From assembly GCA_014238195.1 (NCBI GenBank), contig JABABO010000150.1:1-17444 (forward strand): a DNA stretch of 17,444 nt, given 5' to 3'. A program made the position numbers and the translations under genes. Numbering within the stretch: the first letter of the stretch is position 1; each line of letters opens with the position of its first letter. Shown in pieces: positions 15,143 through 17,444 of the stretch. Source of the DNA: Kordiimonadaceae bacterium. Its GTDB lineage: Bacteria > Pseudomonadota > Alphaproteobacteria > Sphingomonadales > Kordiimonadaceae. The notes below the pieces were generated by a model. That model searched no databases and was not told the DNA's origin. It saw nothing but the letters and a program-made list of their open reading frames with translations.

Positions 15143-15228
15143 GTTATACTCCTCATAATCTAATGCTTACTTTTTCCTGCTAAAGTGATGGATATGCCCC
15201 GCATCGTCAAGCAAGATTAAGAAGACGT

Positions 15229-15257
15229 TTGAATTATTAACCGATCAAAGCTATAGC
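15229..15257 (+). promoter_or_regulatory. Promoter positioned for a leaderless transcript, with an AAGCTATAGCTT palindrome
   Basis: TTGAAT (15229-15234), a 17-nt spacer and TATAGC (15252-15257) form a good promoter. Only 7 nt separate the -10 box from the ATG at 15265, so transcription would begin at or next to the start codon. The 12-bp palindrome at 15248-15259 overlaps the -10 box and could bind a repressor. Confidence 0.5.
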
Positions 15258-15264
15258 TTAAAAC

Positions 15265-16083
15265 ATGAAGAACAGCGACATTCCAACAGCCAGTGACTTA
15301 TTAAAGACCAGTGTTTTAAAATCCCGCCCACATGTGCGCGTTTTAATGCTTCTTGGTCTGCTGTGTGGCATCATATCTAGCATACTGTTTGCACCAGCCA
15401 GTACAGTGCTTGATGCTATACTAATGGCAATAGAGACAGATGATCCAACGGGTCCATCCTCGCAGCAAATTCAACAAGCCATGGATATTATCAACGCGGG
15501 CTTAACATCATTAATCATCGGCCATATTGCTGTGACAGTTGTGAGTGTAGGCGCTTTGGTCCCTTGGGCGCGGATGACATTTGTAGGGGCTTTGCCGATG
15601 CAAGGCGGTTTACAGATGTTTTTGCGACGAACATGGCGAGCTTTCCTGCATATGATCGCAGCAAATGGTGTGATGTTGATGGTTGTCATGTTTGTGACCC
15701 TGACCATTCTGCCAGTTGCAACATTGTTTGGCAGTGCTGGAAACACTTTTGTTTTTATCGGTGCAATATTAACATTATGGGCCTTGATGGCTGTTGCAGC
15801 GATTGCTAATGTGGCAGTTGCGCTAGAAGCTTCAGACGCACCAATCACGCCCATAATGGTTTGGCGCATTGCTAAGCAACATGTAAAAGCCTTAACTGTG
15901 TCCTATGCGGCCATTATCATTGTGCTGTCGCTACTTAATATCACGCTTTTTGCCAGTGTTATTGATTTACTGCCAACATCACTGCAAACAACAGTCTTTG
16001 CCGTTGTCGGCAGCACCATTGTTTATTTATTTAATGCCTTGCACATTGCTGGCTTGTCGGCAATGACACTTAAAATTTCATAA
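15265..16083 (+). CDS. Six-helix integral membrane protein of unknown function
   Basis: The 272-residue product has a short polar N-terminus and about six predicted membrane helices (near 27-47, 79-101, 128-152, 158-188, 208-232 and 242-266). A polar stretch (DDPTGPSSQQIQQAMD, about 59-74) lies between the first two. I recognise no catalytic or transport motif. The ATG at 15265 has no Shine-Dalgarno sequence, but a promoter is placed so that the mRNA would start at the AUG. The gene is divergent from the SDR gene. Its stop codon is made by the second copy of a 10-bp tandem repeat. Confidence 0.82.
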   Translation: MKNSDIPTASDLLKTSVLKSRPHVRVLMLLGLLCGIISSILFAPASTVLDAILMAIETDDPTGPSSQQIQQAMDIINAGLTSLIIGHIAVTVVSVGALVPWARMTFVGALPMQGGLQMFLRRTWRAFLHMIAANGVMLMVVMFVTLTILPVATLFGSAGNTFVFIGAILTLWALMAVAAIANVAVALEASDAPITPIMVWRIAKQHVKALTVSYAAIIIVLSLLNITLFASVIDLLPTSLQTTVFAVVGSTIVYLFNALHIAGLSAMTLKIS

Positions 16084-16090
16084 AATTTCA
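16071..16090. repeat. 10-bp perfect tandem duplication at a stop codon
   Basis: TAAAATTTCA occurs twice head to tail (16071-16080 and 16081-16090). The first copy encodes the last residues of the membrane protein, and the first three bases of the second copy are its stop codon. Confidence 0.85.
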
Positions 16091-16109
16091 AAGGCCCCAT
16101 AACCAAGGG

Positions 16110-16910
16110 CTAGTCATTCCATAAAAATCGCGCATTTCGTTTTTCAAGAAAAGCACTTAACCCTTCAGCTGCATCAATGCCGTCTTGCGCTTCATTAAAT
16201 TCGGCAGCTGTGATATCGTCATCATCAATCTGGCCGTCCATGACACGGCGGATGTTTCGCTTAATACCCCTTATACTATACTGCGAAAGACATTTAATAG
16301 TGTTTGCAGTGGCTGTGATCTCGCTGCTTAAGTGTTCTGATGCGACCAATATATCAATCAATCCCATAGTCAAGGCTTCCTTACCAGTGACGTGACGGCC
16401 CGTATAAAGCATCAGTTTTGCATGCGATGGCCCTACCAATTCAATGAGCGTTCGTGTATCGCTTAAAGGGTAAATCAAGCCAAGTTTAGCAGGTGTAATG
16501 CCAAAACGGCTGCCATGGGCCGCTATTCTTATATCACAGTGTATCGCAAGGCCGCATCCACCCCCAATACAAGCCCCTTGAATAGCTGCAATCGTTGGCT
16601 TTTTAGCACGCGCTAAGCTCCGCTGCGCGTGTCGTATCGCGCGGCGGTTTTGTTCGCGGAAGTCTTTATCTTCGGCGGCTCGTGACAATTCCCCGATATC
16701 CGCGCCCGCTGAAAAGGCTTTATCGGACACGCTTTTTAACACAATAACCCGTACACTAGGGTCAGCATCCAGCAGCGCCACCGCACTGGCGACTGCTTGC
16801 CACATGGCGCAACTCATGGCGTTATATTTTAGGGGGCGATTTAACATAATATGTCCAATCTGATCGCCGATGAAACAGTATACATGTGAATTTTTATCCA
16901 TCACGTCCAT
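16110..16910 (-). CDS. Enoyl-CoA hydratase/isomerase (crotonase) family protein with an altered active site
   Basis: The 266-residue product has the crotonase fold, with the oxyanion-hole segments FSAGADIGEL (66-75) and QGACIGGGCGLAIHCDIRIA (111-130). The start at 16910 is chosen because AAAGGA lies 7 nt upstream; the ATG at 16916 would be too close to it. Aligned with rat mitochondrial enoyl-CoA hydratase, Glu144 corresponds to Gly120 and Glu164 falls in FGITPAKLGL (Pro140/Ala141). Neither catalytic glutamate is therefore present. Hydration of enoyl-CoA by the classical mechanism is unlikely; isomerase, decarboxylase-like or other acyl-CoA chemistry is possible. No beta-oxidation partners are adjacent. 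It is tail-to-tail with the membrane-protein gene. Confidence 0.9.
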   Translation of the reverse strand: MDVMDKNSHVYCFIGDQIGHIMLNRPLKYNAMSCAMWQAVASAVALLDADPSVRVIVLKSVSDKAFSAGADIGELSRAAEDKDFREQNRRAIRHAQRSLARAKKPTIAAIQGACIGGGCGLAIHCDIRIAAHGSRFGITPAKLGLIYPLSDTRTLIELVGPSHAKLMLYTGRHVTGKEALTMGLIDILVASEHLSSEITATANTIKCLSQYSIRGIKRNIRRVMDGQIDDDDITAAEFNEAQDGIDAAEGLSAFLEKRNARFLWND

Positions 16911-16962
16911 TCGCATATCCTTTCATTAGAACAAACTCGTTTGTGTCCCTGCGCAGCACGAT

Positions 16963-17008
16963 CAATATAGGCTGTGTTGGGGCAATACAGGCTGTGCTGG
17001 GGCAATAT
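16963..17008. repeat. 20-bp tandem repeat, 2.3 copies
   Basis: CAATATAGGCTGTGTTGGGG (16963-16982) and CAATACAGGCTGTGCTGGGG (16983-17002) differ by two T/C changes. A partial third copy, CAATAT, follows. Confidence 0.9.
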
Positions 17009-17238
17009 TATAACGCTTAGGGATAGGCGCATTTGCTTCCGAATTGAAGGTTTGCGCCAGCGCGGTGCTGTCCCCAGTCATGTATAGCGACAACGCATAT
17101 GGTTTTAATTCCCTATCTGTTGATGACACGATACTGCATTATAACCTGTATTACAGGGTTTAGTATAGTCTGGATACAGCCATGAATAAAAGTCGTCCTA
17201 AGGGTCGGTGTTATTCCGTCACATCACCACCCCCGTCA

Positions 17239-17271
17239 CCCCGTGCAGTGCGCAGCACGAGCGACACGGGG
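17239..17271. repeat. Palindromic repeat element with CCCCGTG/CACGGGG arms
   Basis: CCCCGTG (17239-17245) and CACGGGG (17265-17271) are exact inverted copies around a 19-bp GC-rich loop that itself contains GTGC/GCAC. The look is that of a dispersed short repeat rather than a terminator. Confidence 0.6.
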
Positions 17272-17319
17272 CCCAGAAACTAACAAATCCCGCACCAGCC
17301 TAAACAACTGCGCCGCTGG

Positions 17320-17339
17320 ATACCGATTTTCATCGGTAT
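17320..17339. repeat. Palindromic element ATACCGAT/ATCGGTAT
   Basis: ATACCGAT (17320-17327) and ATCGGTAT (17332-17339) flank TTTC, within a CTGG...GACG frame typical of dispersed palindromic repeats in proteobacterial genomes. Confidence 0.65.
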
Positions 17340-17356
17340 GACGATTTTACCGTCAC

Positions 17357-17444
17357 ATCGTCATGCTGAACTTGGTTCAGCATCCATGAGTGGTTTAAGC
17401 CTGTGTTTGCCTTAAAAGGCAATGGACCCTGAACCAAGTTCAGG
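17357..17444. repeat. MITE-like element with long terminal inverted repeats, right end cut by the window
   Basis: ATGCTGAAC-TTG-GTTCAGCAT (17363-17383) is itself a hairpin. Its core CTGAACTTGGTTCAG is the exact reverse complement of CTGAACCAAGTTCAG near 17429-17443. Between them is a perfect TTGCCTT-AA-AAGGCAA hairpin (17407-17422). The flanking CATCCA and TGGACC extend the pairing. This is the structure of a small non-autonomous inverted-repeat element or paired dispersed repeats. Confidence 0.6.

Larger units (their letters stand above)
16911..17444. other. Non-coding repeat-rich region at the right edge
   Basis: I see no convincing gene. The region holds a 20-bp tandem repeat, a dyad CCTGTA-T-TACAGG near 17146-17158, and from about 17200 onward a series of palindromic elements. 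A short frame from 17182 is Ser/Pro/Arg-rich and made of repeat sequence, so it is not called. Confidence 0.6.

Noticed and set aside
15471..15869. 132-residue minus-strand frame within the membrane-protein gene
   Set aside because: It is antisense to a gene with clear membrane helices and has no start signal.
17182..17283. Short frame beginning MNKSRPKGRCYS
   Set aside because: Its sequence is made of palindromic repeat DNA and lacks a ribosome binding site.

Overview
The window looks like chromosomal DNA of an alphaproteobacterium. The evidence is the three-gene split transhydrogenase (pntAA-pntAB-pntB, with a lysine-rich PntAB tail), a PAS_5-family protein (a family found mainly in Alphaproteobacteria), moderate GC content, and short dispersed palindromic repeats. 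I cannot name genus or species from sequence alone.

Layout, left to right. (1) Positions 1-4867, minus strand, hold most of one very large open gene. It encodes a calcium-binding RTX protein with an N-terminal block of seven BspA/DUF285 repeats, two VCBS pairs and three RTX blocks. Its extreme C-terminus lies beyond the left edge. (2) Positions 4868-6976 are visibly more AT-rich. They hold a 637-bp gene-free stretch with a nested inverted-repeat element, an HTH-like small gene, a convergent orphan gene with a dyad around its promoter, a small membrane protein, a 26-bp palindrome and a terminator. (3) Positions 6977-9868, minus strand, are the pntAA-pntAB-pntB operon for the proton-translocating NAD(P) transhydrogenase. 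(4) Positions 10217-13540, plus strand, hold a periplasmic TPR/TonB-C protein, then an AGCS-family sodium:amino-acid symporter overlapping a secreted SnoaL-like protein. (5) Positions 13635-16910 hold a PAS_5 protein (+), a short-chain dehydrogenase (-), a six-helix membrane protein that may be read from a leaderless mRNA (+), and a crotonase-family protein lacking both canonical catalytic glutamates (-). (6) Positions 16911-17444 are non-coding and filled with tandem and palindromic repeats.

The transhydrogenase is a clear core metabolic operon that links NADPH supply to the proton gradient. The symporter and SnoaL-like protein are probably co-transcribed. The other genes appear to be single-gene units, so no multi-gene pathway can be claimed beyond these two. 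No mobile-element gene, CRISPR array, rRNA or tRNA was recognised.

The points most worth a second look are the chimeric RTX protein and its internal duplication, the AT-rich orphan cluster with its promoter-spanning dyad, the structured element near 5220-5340, a scatter of short perfect tandem duplications, the predicted leaderless gene, and the crotonase with a changed active site.
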